A DNA stretch of 53,805 bases from an uncultured Pelagibacteraceae bacterium (lineage in GTDB: Bacteria; Pseudomonadota; Alphaproteobacteria; Pelagibacterales; Pelagibacteraceae): NCBI GenBank assembly GCA_902597575.1, contig CACJYF010000005.1:1-53805 (forward strand), in the 5' to 3' direction. The notes beneath the pieces were generated by a model. It made no database searches, was not told the DNA's origin, and worked only from the letters and a program-made list of their open reading frames with translations. This document shows positions 1 through 10,027 of the stretch, piece by piece. Every line of letters begins with the position of its first letter. The first letter of the stretch is position 1. The position numbers and the translations under genes were made by a program.

Positions 1-1
1 A

Positions 2-853
2 AAAATAATTGAGGAACTTAATTACGAATTTTATAATCCAAAATTTTTTATAAAAGAATTCAAAAAACCAAAAAATAAGAAGAAAATTTTGATAACAATA
101 GATGATGGTTTCAAGTCTTTCTACAATAATGCTTGGCCATATTTAAAGGAAAATAAAATTCCATTTATTTTATTCGTATCTACAGAACCGGTCGGCAAAA
201 ACGGTTATATGACTTGGGATGAAATAATTGAGATTGACAAATCTGAATTTGGTTATATTGGCCATCATTCTCATTCACATGACTACCTAATTGATAAAAG
301 TGAAGAAGAATTTATTAATGATATAGAGCTTGCATCAAAAATTTTCAAAAATAAATTAGGATATGTTCCAGAAATATTTTCATATCCATTTGGCGAATAT
401 TCTCTTTTTATGAAACAATACGTAGCTAAAAATTTTGAAGTGGCTTTTGGGCAACATTCTGGAATTATTGATGTGAATAAAGATAAATTTGAATTACCAA
501 GGTTTCCAATAAATGAAAAATATGGTGAATTAAAAAGGTTTAAATCTATAATTAATTATTTACCACTTGAGTATAGATCTCTAGAGCCAGAGGAAAAAAA
601 AATAAATAAAAAGAACAATCCCCCAAGAATGGTAGTTGAATTTTTTAATGAACAAAAAAATATAAAGAATATTAATTGTTATTCTAATGATGGTGGCAAA
701 TGGAAAAAACCAAATTTAAAATTTGATATCAATAAACTTATCGTAAATTTTGAAGATCCATTTATACCAAGAAGAGGAAGAATTAATTGTTCACTAATGG
801 ATAATGGTAAGTGGCGATGGTTTGGAACTCAATTTATTGTAAGCGAGAACTAG
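2..853 (+). CDS. Polysaccharide deacetylase (NodB-type), 5' end cut by the window
   Basis: The reading frame is open to the left edge, upstream of the TTG at 89 used by the ORF track, so the gene is partial and its start lies outside. The frame upstream of that TTG reads KKKILITIDDGF, giving a NodB motif 1 (TIDDG). It is followed by a metal-site motif HHSHSH and a YPFGEY motif, as in carbohydrate esterase family 4, which removes N- or O-acetyl groups from polysaccharides. After the catalytic domain is a C-terminal segment of about 80 residues with NCYSNDGG and RRGRINCS motifs ending in a WRWFG block. I take it as an accessory domain of unknown role. The stop shares a 4-bp CTAG with the stop of the convergent gene. 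Substrate cannot be told from sequence. Confidence 0.83.
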   Translation, partial: KIIEELNYEFYNPKFFIKEFKKPKNKKKILITIDDGFKSFYNNAWPYLKENKIPFILFVSTEPVGKNGYMTWDEIIEIDKSEFGYIGHHSHSHDYLIDKSEEEFINDIELASKIFKNKLGYVPEIFSYPFGEYSLFMKQYVAKNFEVAFGQHSGIIDVNKDKFELPRFPINEKYGELKRFKSIINYLPLEYRSLEPEEKKINKKNNPPRMVVEFFNEQKNIKNINCYSNDGGKWKKPNLKFDINKLIVNFEDPFIPRRGRINCSLMDNGKWRWFGTQFIVSEN

Positions 854-1929
854 ATCAAGCTTTCTAATTCTATACTTGAAGGGAGCAATTTAGCATCATC
901 AAAATCTTGGAGATTGTTTTGTTTTATAATTTTTTGTAAAACTTCGACATATTGATCACCTGTTTCTGCGTATTTGTTCAAAAATTTGGAAAGTATAATG
1001 CTATCCAAAGATTCTCCTTTATCTCTTAATTTAGCTCTCTCTTGTCTAAAATCTTTGTAAGTTGAATGTGTATTAAGATTTCTTTGATATGCTCTAACAG
1101 ATGCTTGGAGAACGTTAAACTTCATTACTTTATGTCCCTCACTTTTGTCAGCATCTTTTGGTTTTAACCCCTCACCTGACCAAGTCCACTGGCCAAATAA
1201 TGCATTACCTTCTTGGGCAAATCTTGATGTTCCCCAACCTGTCTCCTTAGCAGCTTGTGCTAATGCTAATGAAACAGGAACTTCATCCATTCTAATTTTA
1301 AGAGTTGATAAATCTCTTGAGGGAACTCCGTACTGTTTATATTTTTTTTCAAGCCACTTCTTTTCTAAGACTGTATTGTTGCTCTTATTTATAATGCTGA
1401 AAAGTCTTTTCCTATCAATCTTTATGTTACTATTTTCTTTCAATATCAATGGAAGGACAATCTGAATAAAAAATTCTTTTCTTTTAGACGTACTCTCAAT
1501 CATCTTTATTTCGTTTGGTAATAATGTCAAAGCAACAGGTTTTACCAATTTGGTTTTTCTAACGTCTTTAAGAGTATAATTTGTGTCTTCAAATAATTGT
1601 TTTATAGTTGTGGCGTTTAATCTTACTGTATCAGTTTCCAGATCATTTAAACTGAAAATATCAACTAATAGATCTTGTTCATTTAAAATCTTGTCATCAA
1701 TTTCATTTCCACTGGTACCATTTTTAAGAGTATAGGCCAAAACAGCTTTTGATTTATTTTGAAAAGCCATATTCTTATTATTGGCAAAATTCACAACTAT
1801 TGGCATTGCATAAAAAAAGGTGACTAGCAGTATGGACGATATAAGAATTCTAGGCAATGAACCAATATTTCTTCTTCTGTTAAAAAAATTTATTGATTTT
1901 ACTCTTTTAGTAAAATTTCTTTTATACAT
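850..1929 (-). CDS. Bax-like glucosaminidase-family membrane protein
   Basis: The N-terminus is basic and followed by one hydrophobic segment (about residues 28-50), so the protein is probably anchored in the inner membrane with a periplasmic domain. The C-terminal half (about residues 215-345) carries AQAAKETGWGTSRFA and NALFGQWTW, typical of the mannosyl-glycoprotein endo-N-acetylglucosaminidase fold found in Bax and flagellar FlgJ. The glutamate in AKETGWG is the expected catalytic residue. The likely role is cleavage of the peptidoglycan glycan chain. The middle region (about 60-200) is not recognisable. It is the last gene of a minus-strand run murJ-trpS-nfuA-bax, 3 bp after nfuA. Confidence 0.82.
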   Translation of the reverse strand: MYKRNFTKRVKSINFFNRRRNIGSLPRILISSILLVTFFYAMPIVVNFANNKNMAFQNKSKAVLAYTLKNGTSGNEIDDKILNEQDLLVDIFSLNDLETDTVRLNATTIKQLFEDTNYTLKDVRKTKLVKPVALTLLPNEIKMIESTSKRKEFFIQIVLPLILKENSNIKIDRKRLFSIINKSNNTVLEKKWLEKKYKQYGVPSRDLSTLKIRMDEVPVSLALAQAAKETGWGTSRFAQEGNALFGQWTWSGEGLKPKDADKSEGHKVMKFNVLQASVRAYQRNLNTHSTYKDFRQERAKLRDKGESLDSIILSKFLNKYAETGDQYVEVLQKIIKQNNLQDFDDAKLLPSSIELESLI

Positions 1930-1932
1930 AAT

Positions 1933-2472
1933 TTATATTGCCTCTACTTGTTTTACCTCAGGTATATAGTGACATAGAAGGTTTTGAACACCTTGTTTTA
2001 ATGTCATTGTAGAACTTGGGCACCCTGAGCAACTTCCTTGTAATTGAACTTTAACTATACCATCTTTAAATTCCTTAAATTTAATATCACCCCCATCTCT
2101 TGCAACAGCAGGTCTAATTTTTTGGTCTAGAATTTTAATAATTCTTAATTCTATCTCCTCTAGATTTTCAGAGTTCTCATTTAAGTCTTTTTCCACGACG
2201 TATTCTTTACCTGCCGAATAAAAATCATTTATTAATGATATTATAATATGTTTTATTTCCTCCCACTCAACTTCATCTTGCTTATTTACTGAAATAAAAT
2301 CTTTTCCTAAAAAAATACTTTCTACACCACTAACAGAAAACAAATTTTTAATTAGTTCATTATTGGTCTCATCTTTTTTTGTAACTTCGAAAGAACCACT
2401 TTTAGAAACAGTCTTACCAGGCAAAAACTTGATCGAGTTTGGATTAGGTGTAAATTCTGACTGTACAAACAT
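1933..2472 (-). CDS. nfuA: Fe-S cluster carrier NfuA/NifU-like protein
   Basis: The protein has 179 residues and two domains. The N-terminal Nfu_N domain begins with the family-typical TPNPNSIKF stretch. The C-terminal NifU domain (about 105-179) contains RPAVARDGGDI and the cluster-binding CSGC pair. Such proteins hold a [4Fe-4S] cluster at a dimer interface and pass it to target enzymes. The domain order matches alphaproteobacterial and mitochondrial NFU1 rather than E. coli NfuA, whose N-terminal domain is an A-type-like scaffold. It lies 3 bp before the Bax-like gene and about 50 bp after trpS on the same strand. Confidence 0.9.
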   Translation of the reverse strand: MFVQSEFTPNPNSIKFLPGKTVSKSGSFEVTKKDETNNELIKNLFSVSGVESIFLGKDFISVNKQDEVEWEEIKHIIISLINDFYSAGKEYVVEKDLNENSENLEEIELRIIKILDQKIRPAVARDGGDIKFKEFKDGIVKVQLQGSCSGCPSSTMTLKQGVQNLLCHYIPEVKQVEAI

Positions 2473-2524
2473 AATTTATATATAGTCAATAATTTTTAAA
2501 ATGAAACTTGTTTGTATTTTATAT

Positions 2525-3526
2525 TTAAAAACCCATGATTTCTTGAATTTTTTTAACCTTTTCCGATGCAATCTTATCAGCTTTTTGACGTCCACTATCT
2601 AATATTTGGTCTAAAAAACTTTTTTCTTTTAAGAGTTTTTTAATTTCATTCGATATAGGGATTATCTTATCAACTAAAACTCGTGACAAATTTTCTTTAA
2701 ATTCTGAAAAATTTTTTCCAGAAAATTTATTAATTGTATCATCTAAATTTTCATCAATAATACTAGAATAAATACTCATCAAATTTTTAGCCTCAGGTCT
2801 TTTTTCTAAATCTGCGCTTGTAGATGGTAATGGCAAAGTATCAGTTTTTGCTTTTTTAATTTTATTAATTATTTGATCTTTATCATCAGTTAAATTTATT
2901 CTACTCAGATCTGATAATTCAGATTTACTCATTTTTTTTGTTCCATCTCTTAAACTCATAATTCTGGAAAACTTTTTTTGAATTAATGGCTCAGGTATTT
3001 TGAAAAACTCATCAACATTGAAATCATTATTAAATTTTTGTGCGATATCTCGACAAAGTTCTAAATGTTGCTTTTGGTCGTCTCCAACAGGCACGTGAGT
3101 AGTGTCATATAGTAGGATATCCGCTGCCATTAAAACAGGATATGAGTAGAGACCAATACTTGCTTTTTCTTTATCTTTGCCAGCTTTCTCCTTAAATTGT
3201 GTCATTCTGTTAAGCCATCCCATCCTAGCCACACAGCTTAGTATCCAAGCAGTCTCTGAATGAGCGCTCACGCTTGATTGATTAAATATAATACTTTTTT
3301 TGGGATCTATACCACATGCAATAAAAGTTGCTACAGTTTCATAAATATTATCTTTCAATTTTTTTGGGTCTTGAGCAACTGTAATAGCATGAAGATCAAC
3401 AACACAAAATATACACTCATTTTGGTCTTCGTTATTTAGCTTAACAAAATTTTTAATTGCACCCAAATAGTTTCCAAGATGAAGATTCCCGGTAGGCTGG
3501 ACACCTGAAAAAATTTTTTTTCGCAT
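2525..3526 (-). CDS. trpS: Tryptophanyl-tRNA synthetase
   Basis: A class I aminoacyl-tRNA synthetase of 333 residues, the usual bacterial TrpRS length, which charges tRNA-Trp. The start [19 protein letters not shown] contains the TrpRS GVQPTG signature and the HIGH-equivalent motif HLGN. The KMSKS loop is present as KKMSKSE near residue 200, and a [13 protein letters not shown] block is typical of TrpRS. It follows murJ by 2 bp on the minus strand, so the two are probably co-transcribed. Confidence 0.96.
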   Translation of the reverse strand: MRKKIFSGVQPTGNLHLGNYLGAIKNFVKLNNEDQNECIFCVVDLHAITVAQDPKKLKDNIYETVATFIACGIDPKKSIIFNQSSVSAHSETAWILSCVARMGWLNRMTQFKEKAGKDKEKASIGLYSYPVLMAADILLYDTTHVPVGDDQKQHLELCRDIAQKFNNDFNVDEFFKIPEPLIQKKFSRIMSLRDGTKKMSKSELSDLSRINLTDDKDQIINKIKKAKTDTLPLPSTSADLEKRPEAKNLMSIYSSIIDENLDDTINKFSGKNFSEFKENLSRVLVDKIIPISNEIKKLLKEKSFLDQILDSGRQKADKIASEKVKKIQEIMGF

Positions 3527-3528
3527 AT

Positions 3529-5058
3529 TTAATACTTTAGTTTAATATCACTATATTTAAAAGCTTTGATAAATAATGAAAAACACAAATAAAATACAAG
3601 ACTCAAAAAAGATGACAATATTAAATAAATAGATTTTAAATTATATTGATAAATCAATTTGTTTTCAAAAAACAAAATTAAATAATTAAAAAATATTCCC
3701 ATAAGTATAGAAGCCAGAAGGATCTTTAAAAATTTAATAAAAAATAAATCATTGAAATTAAACAAATTATTATTTTTTAAATAAACAAATAATACAATTG
3801 CATTAAACCAAGATGCAATTGTCGTAGCTATAGGAATTATTATGAAACCAATATCTCTAAAAAAATAAATACTTATCAATATATTTAAAATTACAGAAAT
3901 TAGTGAAATATAAAAAGGTGTTTTAGTATCTTGGTTTGCGAAAAAGAATGTCGAGAATACTTTAATCAATGCAAATGCTGGTAAGCCTAGACCAAAGTAA
4001 TAAAGAGCATTTGCCGAGTTAGATACTGAAAGTTCATCAAAAGAACCATAACCAAACAATGCCGAAATAATTTGTTCTGATCCTACAATTAAAGCGACTG
4101 AGGCAGGCAAACTTAAAAACATACTAAGCTCAAGTGCTTTATTTTGAAGTAAAAGTATTTTGTTTTTTTTTTTTAAAAAAACATGTTTAGAAAGTTGTGG
4201 CAAAACAACAACTCCTATTGCAATTCCTGCTATTGCTAGGTTTATTTGATAAATTCTATCGGCATAGTATAGATAAGAAACTGCGCCGGCTTGAAAGGAT
4301 GCAATTATAGTGCCAACAAGAATATTAATCTGTGTAACACCAGAAGAAAAAATGCTAGGTAAAAGTTTTCTAAAAAAAAATTTAACTTTATTATTAATTT
4401 TAAAACTTAAGTTTAGTTTTATAGAATAAAATTTTTTTGTAAATTGATATAAAAAAACAAGCTGTAATATTCCTGCTATTGAGACTCCATAAGATAGATA
4501 ATAAACCAATTCGTCGTTGAGAAATTTCCCAAAAAATAAAATAGATATTAAAACAATATTAAGAATTATCGGAGCTGCAGAGGCAGCAGCAAATTTATTG
4601 TGTGAATTTAAAATTGCTGCAAAAAAAGAGGACAAGCTCACAAACATTAAAAATGGAAGGGTTATCCTAGTTAAATTTACAGCCAGCTGAATTTTTTCTG
4701 AATTATCAACAAAACCTGGTGCTATTAATCTCACAAAAATTGGCATGAAAATTTCAATAATTAAAACTAAAAACAAAAGACCTAGGAATAATAAATTAAA
4801 AATTTGGTTCGCAAATTTTTGTGACCCAGATTTTTTTTTTACTAATTCTGAGGTGTAACTTGGTATAAAAGCTGCATTAAAGGTTCCTTCTGCAAATAAT
4901 CTTCTAAAAGTATTAGGTATTCTGAATGCCACAAAAAAAACATCTGCTAAAAAACTTGTTCCAAGAAAAATTGCTATCAAAACATCTCTTAAATAACCAA
5001 GTAATCTACTGATAATAGTATAAAAACCAAAAGTCCCTGTTGACTTAACTAAATTCAT
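3529..5058 (-). CDS. murJ: Lipid II flippase MurJ (MviN family)
   Basis: The protein has 509 residues and about 13-14 hydrophobic segments along its whole length, as expected for MurJ, which flips the peptidoglycan precursor lipid II across the inner membrane. The N-terminus [20 protein letters not shown] and the [21 protein letters not shown] block are diagnostic of the MviN family. Length and topology are normal. The gene is divergent from the malic enzyme gene, with only 50 bp between their starts, and is first in the murJ-trpS-nfuA-bax run. Confidence 0.95.
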   Translation of the reverse strand: MNLVKSTGTFGFYTIISRLLGYLRDVLIAIFLGTSFLADVFFVAFRIPNTFRRLFAEGTFNAAFIPSYTSELVKKKSGSQKFANQIFNLLFLGLLFLVLIIEIFMPIFVRLIAPGFVDNSEKIQLAVNLTRITLPFLMFVSLSSFFAAILNSHNKFAAASAAPIILNIVLISILFFGKFLNDELVYYLSYGVSIAGILQLVFLYQFTKKFYSIKLNLSFKINNKVKFFFRKLLPSIFSSGVTQINILVGTIIASFQAGAVSYLYYADRIYQINLAIAGIAIGVVVLPQLSKHVFLKKKNKILLLQNKALELSMFLSLPASVALIVGSEQIISALFGYGSFDELSVSNSANALYYFGLGLPAFALIKVFSTFFFANQDTKTPFYISLISVILNILISIYFFRDIGFIIIPIATTIASWFNAIVLFVYLKNNNLFNFNDLFFIKFLKILLASILMGIFFNYLILFFENKLIYQYNLKSIYLILSSFLSLVFYLCFSLFIKAFKYSDIKLKY

Positions 5059-5108
5059 AAATCATATTAGTCTTAATTTTACTCCATTTGTACACCTAAT
5101 TAACATAA

Positions 5109-7391
5109 ATGAAAAAAACAAAAATTGATCATTACACTGATAAAGAAGCTTTAGATTTTCATAAAGAAAAAAAGCCAGGCAAGATTGAGATATCTTCCTC
5201 AAAAAATATGACCACAAAAAGAGATTTGGCTTTAGCATATTCTCCTGGGGTAGCAGCTCCCGTAAAGGCGATAAGTGAAAATCCAGAAGCAGCATTTGAT
5301 TATACTAGTAAAGGAAACCTCGTTGCAGTTATTAGTAACGGCTCCGCAATTTTAGGCATGGGAAATTTAGGTGCATTAGCATCGAAACCGGTTATGGAAG
5401 GAAAGGCTGTTTTATTTAAAAGATTCGCCGATATAGACTCTATTGATTTAGAGATAGATTCAGATGACACAGAAGAAATCATAAATAGCATAAAAAATTT
5501 TGCCCCTAGCTTTGGTGGTATCAATCTTGAAGATATTGCTGCACCTGATTGTTTTATTATAGAGGATAAGCTCAAAGAAATTCTAGATATACCTGTATTT
5601 CACGATGATCAACACGGTACAGCAATTATCACAACCGCAGCATTAATTAATGCATTAGATATTAGTAAAAAAAAAATTGATAAAGTAAAAATAGTTGTAA
5701 ATGGTGCTGGTGCGTCAGCAATGGCTTGTGCAAATTTATTTAAAAAATCTGGCGTACCAAATGAAAACATCACGATGGTGGATAGAAAAGGGGTTATTTA
5801 TAAAGGTAGAGAAAATTTAAACCAATGGAAATCTAGTCATGCAATTGAAACAGAACACAGAACTTTAAGTGATGCGGTCAATAATGCTGATGTTTTTTTA
5901 GGATTATCTGCAAAAGGAACATTAACAAAAGAGATGGTTAAAAAGATGGCAAAAAATCCAATAATATTTGCCTGTGCAAATCCTGACCCTGAAATTACAC
6001 CTGAAGAAGTTGAGGAGGTAAGGAATGATGCAATAATAGCTACGGGAAGATCAGATTACGCCAATCAGGTGAATAATCTGATAGGTTTTCCCTATATATT
6101 TAGAGGAGCATTAGATGTAAGGGCAAAAACAATAAATGAAGAAATGAAAGTTGCCGCTGCACTTGCAATCGCAAATTTAGCAAAGGAAGATGTACCTGAT
6201 GAAGTTGTTGCAGCAATGGGAGGTGAAAGACCTCATTATAGTAAAGATTATATAATACCATCAACTTTTGACCCAAGATTAATTAGCGTTATTCCGGCAG
6301 CTGTGGCTAAGGCTGCAATGGAAACTGGAGTGGCTAGAATTAAAATAAAAGATTTTGATGTTTACAAAGATCAACTTAAGCAAAGGCTAGATCCAACTGT
6401 TACAATTCTTCAAGGTGTTAATAATTATATTAAGAAAAAACAAAAAAAAGTTGTTTTTGCAGATGGTGAGGATGAAAATATGTTAAAGGCTGCCATTGCA
6501 TTTAAAAATTCTAAATTAGGAATTCCAATTTTAGTAGGTAAAGAGGAGCTGATTAAGAGCCAGATTAAAAAAATTGGGTATAATGAAGATTTTGATATTG
6601 AAATTGTGAACTCTAAAGACAAGGAGAAAAGAGAGAAATATGTAAAATATCTTTTTAAAAGACTCCAGAGAGAAAAAGGAATGCTGGAAAGGGACTGTGA
6701 TAGACTTATAAGAAATGACAGGGTGATTTGGGCATCTTGTATGGTTGCTTGCAATGATGCAGATGCTATGGTCACTGGTAATACTAGAAGATATTCCTCG
6801 TCACTTGAAAAAGTAATCCAGGTTGTAGATCCAAGACCTGGAGAAATTATGTTTGGTTTAAATTTGGTTGTTAATAGGGGTAAAACAATTTTTATTTGCG
6901 ATACATCAGTTATTGAATACCCTGATGCTAGACAATTAGCTGAAATGGCAAAATCTGCGGCAAGAGTTGTAAGACTGTTTGGATTTGACCCTAAAGTTGC
7001 TTTTTTATCCCACTCCACTTTTGGTGAACCAGCCACAGATAGAACAAAGAGATTAAGCGATGCAGTCGAAATTCTTAAAAAAGATAAAGTTGATTTTAAA
7101 TTTGATGGAGAGATGCAACCAGATGTCGCTTTAGATGAAATTTATAAAGAATTATATCCATTTTCTGAAATTGTTGGAAACTCAAATGTGTTGGTAATGC
7201 CTAGTCAACACAGTGCAGCAATATCGTATAAAATGATTAAATCCATGAGTAGAGCAAAAGTAATTGGACCGTTATTGATTGGTTTAGGTTTACCAATTGA
7301 AATAGCACCATTGAGGTCATCTACTTCTGAAATTTTAAATCTAGCATCGATAGCTGCTTATTCTGCGGACGTTATTAAATATGATAAATAA
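5109..7391 (+). CDS. maeB: NADP-dependent malic enzyme with C-terminal phosphotransacetylase-like domain
   Basis: This 760-residue hybrid matches the large MaeB type, which decarboxylates malate to pyruvate with reduction of NADP. The N-terminal malic enzyme part (about 1-420) shows the malate-site ALAYSPGVAAP motif, the metal-binding FHDDQHGTA segment and a NAD(P)-binding VVNGAGASAMACAN loop. The C-terminal 330 residues resemble phosphate acetyltransferase. In MaeB relatives this domain is generally regarded as regulatory, binding acetyl-CoA, rather than catalytic. The gene stands alone between the divergent murJ and the convergent BON lipoprotein gene (1 bp between stops). A promoter must lie in the 50-bp gap, but I see no clear consensus there. 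Confidence 0.94.
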   Translation: MKKTKIDHYTDKEALDFHKEKKPGKIEISSSKNMTTKRDLALAYSPGVAAPVKAISENPEAAFDYTSKGNLVAVISNGSAILGMGNLGALASKPVMEGKAVLFKRFADIDSIDLEIDSDDTEEIINSIKNFAPSFGGINLEDIAAPDCFIIEDKLKEILDIPVFHDDQHGTAIITTAALINALDISKKKIDKVKIVVNGAGASAMACANLFKKSGVPNENITMVDRKGVIYKGRENLNQWKSSHAIETEHRTLSDAVNNADVFLGLSAKGTLTKEMVKKMAKNPIIFACANPDPEITPEEVEEVRNDAIIATGRSDYANQVNNLIGFPYIFRGALDVRAKTINEEMKVAAALAIANLAKEDVPDEVVAAMGGERPHYSKDYIIPSTFDPRLISVIPAAVAKAAMETGVARIKIKDFDVYKDQLKQRLDPTVTILQGVNNYIKKKQKKVVFADGEDENMLKAAIAFKNSKLGIPILVGKEELIKSQIKKIGYNEDFDIEIVNSKDKEKREKYVKYLFKRLQREKGMLERDCDRLIRNDRVIWASCMVACNDADAMVTGNTRRYSSSLEKVIQVVDPRPGEIMFGLNLVVNRGKTIFICDTSVIEYPDARQLAEMAKSAARVVRLFGFDPKVAFLSHSTFGEPATDRTKRLSDAVEILKKDKVDFKFDGEMQPDVALDEIYKELYPFSEIVGNSNVLVMPSQHSAAISYKMIKSMSRAKVIGPLLIGLGLPIEIAPLRSSTSEILNLASIAAYSADVIKYDK

Positions 7392-7392
7392 T

Positions 7393-7986
7393 TTAATTTT
7401 TTTGAATTCTTAAATTATCGACTAGTAATATACTTGCAATTACGTTTTCAACATCCAAAATTTCATTTGCTTCTTCAATAACTGCATCCTTTTCATCAGT
7501 TGTTGTTGCAATGCCATAAATATAAATTTTTTTCTTATATGTATCTATTTGATAGTTTGTTGCTTTTATCGTGTTGTTAAATATCAACGCTGTTCTTAAT
7601 TGTGAGGTAATTAGTAAATCTTTTGCAGATTGTTTAAAATTAAAATCTTCCTTAATTTTTAAGTCATTTTTTACGGACCTTACTCCCTGAGTTTCCCATG
7701 CAAGCTTCGTTAATTTAAGTTTTTCCTCTGGATCTTCAACTTTACCAGTTATAAATATTCTACCATCTATAACTTTTGTTTTTACAGATAAAAAATAATT
7801 TTTATCCATCAATAAAATTCTTGCACTCAAATTTTTCTGCATTATTGAGTCATCTATTTGCGTTCCAAGAGATCTTGGATCGATTGCCACACTAACCCCA
7901 GTCCCAAATATTCCAGTCGATGATACTCCAACACACCCACTAAAAATAAATCCAATCAAAAAAATTAATATAAATTTAATTTTCAT
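7393..7986 (-). CDS. BON-domain outer membrane lipoprotein (DolP/YraP-like)
   Basis: I start at the ATG giving MKIKFILIFLIGFIFSGC rather than the upstream TTG, because this produces a standard signal sequence with lipobox FSGC. Two BON domains follow (about residues 50-115 and 120-195), with glycine-hydrophobic patterns such as VIDGRIFITGKVEDP and KKIYIYGIATT. BON lipoproteins such as DolP bind anionic phospholipid and help maintain the outer membrane. The start overlaps the end of rsmI by 11 bp. With the LpoA-like gene on the other side, this resembles the E. coli rsmI-lpoA-yraN-diaA-dolP cluster, which supports the call. Confidence 0.87.
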   Translation of the reverse strand: MKIKFILIFLIGFIFSGCVGVSSTGIFGTGVSVAIDPRSLGTQIDDSIMQKNLSARILLMDKNYFLSVKTKVIDGRIFITGKVEDPEEKLKLTKLAWETQGVRSVKNDLKIKEDFNFKQSAKDLLITSQLRTALIFNNTIKATNYQIDTYKKKIYIYGIATTTDEKDAVIEEANEILDVENVIASILLVDNLRIQKN

Positions 7987-8836
7987 TCTTAATATCAAGA
8001 CAGTATTTATAAATTATTTTTTTTGAAACTGGATTATTTTGATAAATAAGGTTTGTAATTTCTTTTATACTTAGTTTATTAATCATTTTTTTAATAGTAC
8101 TTTTATCTGATTCACTTAATTCAAGCGAACTTTTTTTATCTAATTTCTCTGAAATTACGATTGTTAATTCACCTTTTAAGTTTTTTTCAAAGAGTTTTAA
8201 TTTATCAATGTCTGATCTAATAAATTCCTCGTATAATTTTGACATTTCTCTACAAATTAAAATTTTTCTACCTGAAAATTTCTTTTTTATATAAGGTATC
8301 ATTTTGTTAATTTTTTTAGCTGAAATGAAAAAAATTATCGAACTATCTATTTTTTTCGTAGACTCTAAGATTTTCAATATTTCATTATTTTTATCAGATA
8401 AAAAACCATAGAAAAAAAATTTATCTGAAAACCCACTTGCAGATAATGCTGTCGTAACTGCTGATGGACCCGGTAATGGGACAATTTCAATCATGTTTTT
8501 TACACACTCATTTACTAATATGCTTCCAGGATCTGAGATGCTCGGTGTTCCAGCATCTGAGATCATCGAAACTATTGAGCCTTTTTTTAATATATCAATA
8601 ATTTTTGATAAGTTTTTTTTTTCATTAAACTTATGATTTGAAATTAATTCTGCACCAATTTCATATTTATTTAATAAATTTTTTGAAACTCGAGTATCCT
8701 CGCATAAAATAAAATCAGATTTTTTCAAGGTTTCTAAGGCCCTAAAAGTTATATCATTTAAATTACCGATTGGGGTTGGTACTAAATATAAGCCTTTTTT
8801 CAATTCTTTATTTGTTGTTTTAGAATTTACGATCAT
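7976..8836 (-). CDS. rsmI: 16S rRNA C1402 2'-O-ribose methyltransferase RsmI
   Basis: The 286-residue protein has the RsmI N-terminus LYLVPTPIGNLNDITFRA, followed by CEDTRVSKNLL, SDAGTPSISDPG and PLPGPSAVTTALSASG, all hallmarks of this SAM-dependent tetrapyrrole-methylase-fold family. It methylates the ribose of C1402 in the ribosomal P site. It is divergent from the LpoA-like gene with 30 bp between starts, and overlaps the BON lipoprotein gene by 11 bp at its 3' end. Confidence 0.95.
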   Translation of the reverse strand: MIVNSKTTNKELKKGLYLVPTPIGNLNDITFRALETLKKSDFILCEDTRVSKNLLNKYEIGAELISNHKFNEKKNLSKIIDILKKGSIVSMISDAGTPSISDPGSILVNECVKNMIEIVPLPGPSAVTTALSASGFSDKFFFYGFLSDKNNEILKILESTKKIDSSIIFFISAKKINKMIPYIKKKFSGRKILICREMSKLYEEFIRSDIDKLKLFEKNLKGELTIVISEKLDKKSSLELSESDKSTIKKMINKLSIKEITNLIYQNNPVSKKIIYKYCLDIKNEN

Positions 8837-8866
8837 ATTTATGTATAATTAATATAATATCATCAA

Positions 8867-10027
8867 ATGTTTAAAATTTTTAAAATAATTTTTATTAATG
8901 TAATTATCATCTTATTTATTTCAAAATTTGGCCACACCAATGAAGAAAAAATCAAGATAGGTTTATTAGTTCCAATGTCAGGTGAGAAAAGTAAAATTGG
9001 ACAATCGATTATTAAATCCACTAGAATGGCTCTAAAAGATATTGGCACTGATAAAATAGAAATATATCCAAAAGACACAAAGTTAGACCCAAATAAAACA
9101 CTTCAGTCAGCTGTTGAGTTAAAAAAATTAGGTGTAAAAATTATATTAGGTCCAGTTTTTTTTGAAAATATAAAATATTTAAATGAATTAAATGATATTA
9201 TATTTTTATCTCTAACGAATAAAACAGATAATTTGCCGGGTAATGTTATTAGTAGCGGTATAAACTCTGTCTCACAGCTAAATGCAATAAAAAAATTTAC
9301 AGAAATTAACAAATTAGAGAGAACAATCTTACTAACTCCTGATGTTAACTACAAAACAGAAATAGAGAGAGCAGTTAAAAAATCTAATTTGAAAATTTCA
9401 AAACATTATATTTATAATATTGAGCCTACAAAATTAACACAACAAATCGAGGAAATAACTAATTATAAAATTAGAAAGCAAAATTTAGCTGATGAAATTA
9501 GAAGAGTTGAATTATCAGATTTAGAAGAGGAGATAAAAAAAAGAAGAATAGATAAATTAAACAAAAGATATACAATTGGAAATGTTAATTTCGATTCCCT
9601 AATCATTTCAGATTTTGATGAAAGTTTAAAAAGTGTTATCACATCATTTTTATATACCGACGTATCTCCTGAAGATAAATATTTTATAACTCTAAATCAG
9701 TGGTTTGATAAAAGCTTGCTTTCCGAAAAAAATATTCAACCATTATATTACCCGTCAATTAATAAAAAAAATCTAGAGAAATTTTCAAATAAGTTTTTAA
9801 AATTTTATAATGAAAAACCTAATCATTTATCACTACTTAGTTACGATCTTATTGGTTTGATTTATTATCTATCTTTAAAAAATGACTTATCTGACACTAA
9901 GTTGTTGTTTAAAAAACAAAATTCTTTTAAAGGAAAAATTGGTGTATTCGATATTAAAGATAATAAAATAAATCATAGATTAAATTTTTATCAAATTCAA
10001 AATGGATCCCTCAAAGAAATCTTTTAA
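8867..10027 (+). CDS. LpoA/YraM-like periplasmic protein (periplasmic-binding fold)
   Basis: The 386-residue protein begins with a hydrophobic export signal and then IKIGLLVPMSGEKSKIGQSI, the opening of a periplasmic-binding/Leu-Ile-Val receptor fold. A GPVFFENI segment and a long charged insertion (about 195-240) follow. Its position divergent from rsmI is the classic place of lpoA (yraM), whose product activates penicillin-binding protein PBP1A in gammaproteobacteria. Unlike E. coli LpoA, I see no lipobox cysteine and no N-terminal TPR half, so it is more like the single-domain form called penicillin-binding protein activator in alphaproteobacteria. An ABC-transporter solute-binding role is less likely given no transporter genes nearby. 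Its 3' end overlaps rdgB by 17 bp, tail to tail. Confidence 0.75.
   Translation: MFKIFKIIFINVIIILFISKFGHTNEEKIKIGLLVPMSGEKSKIGQSIIKSTRMALKDIGTDKIEIYPKDTKLDPNKTLQSAVELKKLGVKIILGPVFFENIKYLNELNDIIFLSLTNKTDNLPGNVISSGINSVSQLNAIKKFTEINKLERTILLTPDVNYKTEIERAVKKSNLKISKHYIYNIEPTKLTQQIEEITNYKIRKQNLADEIRRVELSDLEEEIKKRRIDKLNKRYTIGNVNFDSLIISDFDESLKSVITSFLYTDVSPEDKYFITLNQWFDKSLLSEKNIQPLYYPSINKKNLEKFSNKFLKFYNEKPNHLSLLSYDLIGLIYYLSLKNDLSDTKLLFKKQNSFKGKIGVFDIKDNKINHRLNFYQIQNGSLKEIF

Noticed and set aside
3092-3097. CACGTG as a possible second parS
   Set aside because: The flanks (AGG before, AGT after) do not extend the GTTTCACGTGAAAC palindrome, so it is only the 6-bp core by chance within trpS.
6425-7036. 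203-codon minus-strand ORF within maeB
   Set aside because: Antisense shadow of the phosphotransacetylase-like domain; no motif and no ribosome binding site.
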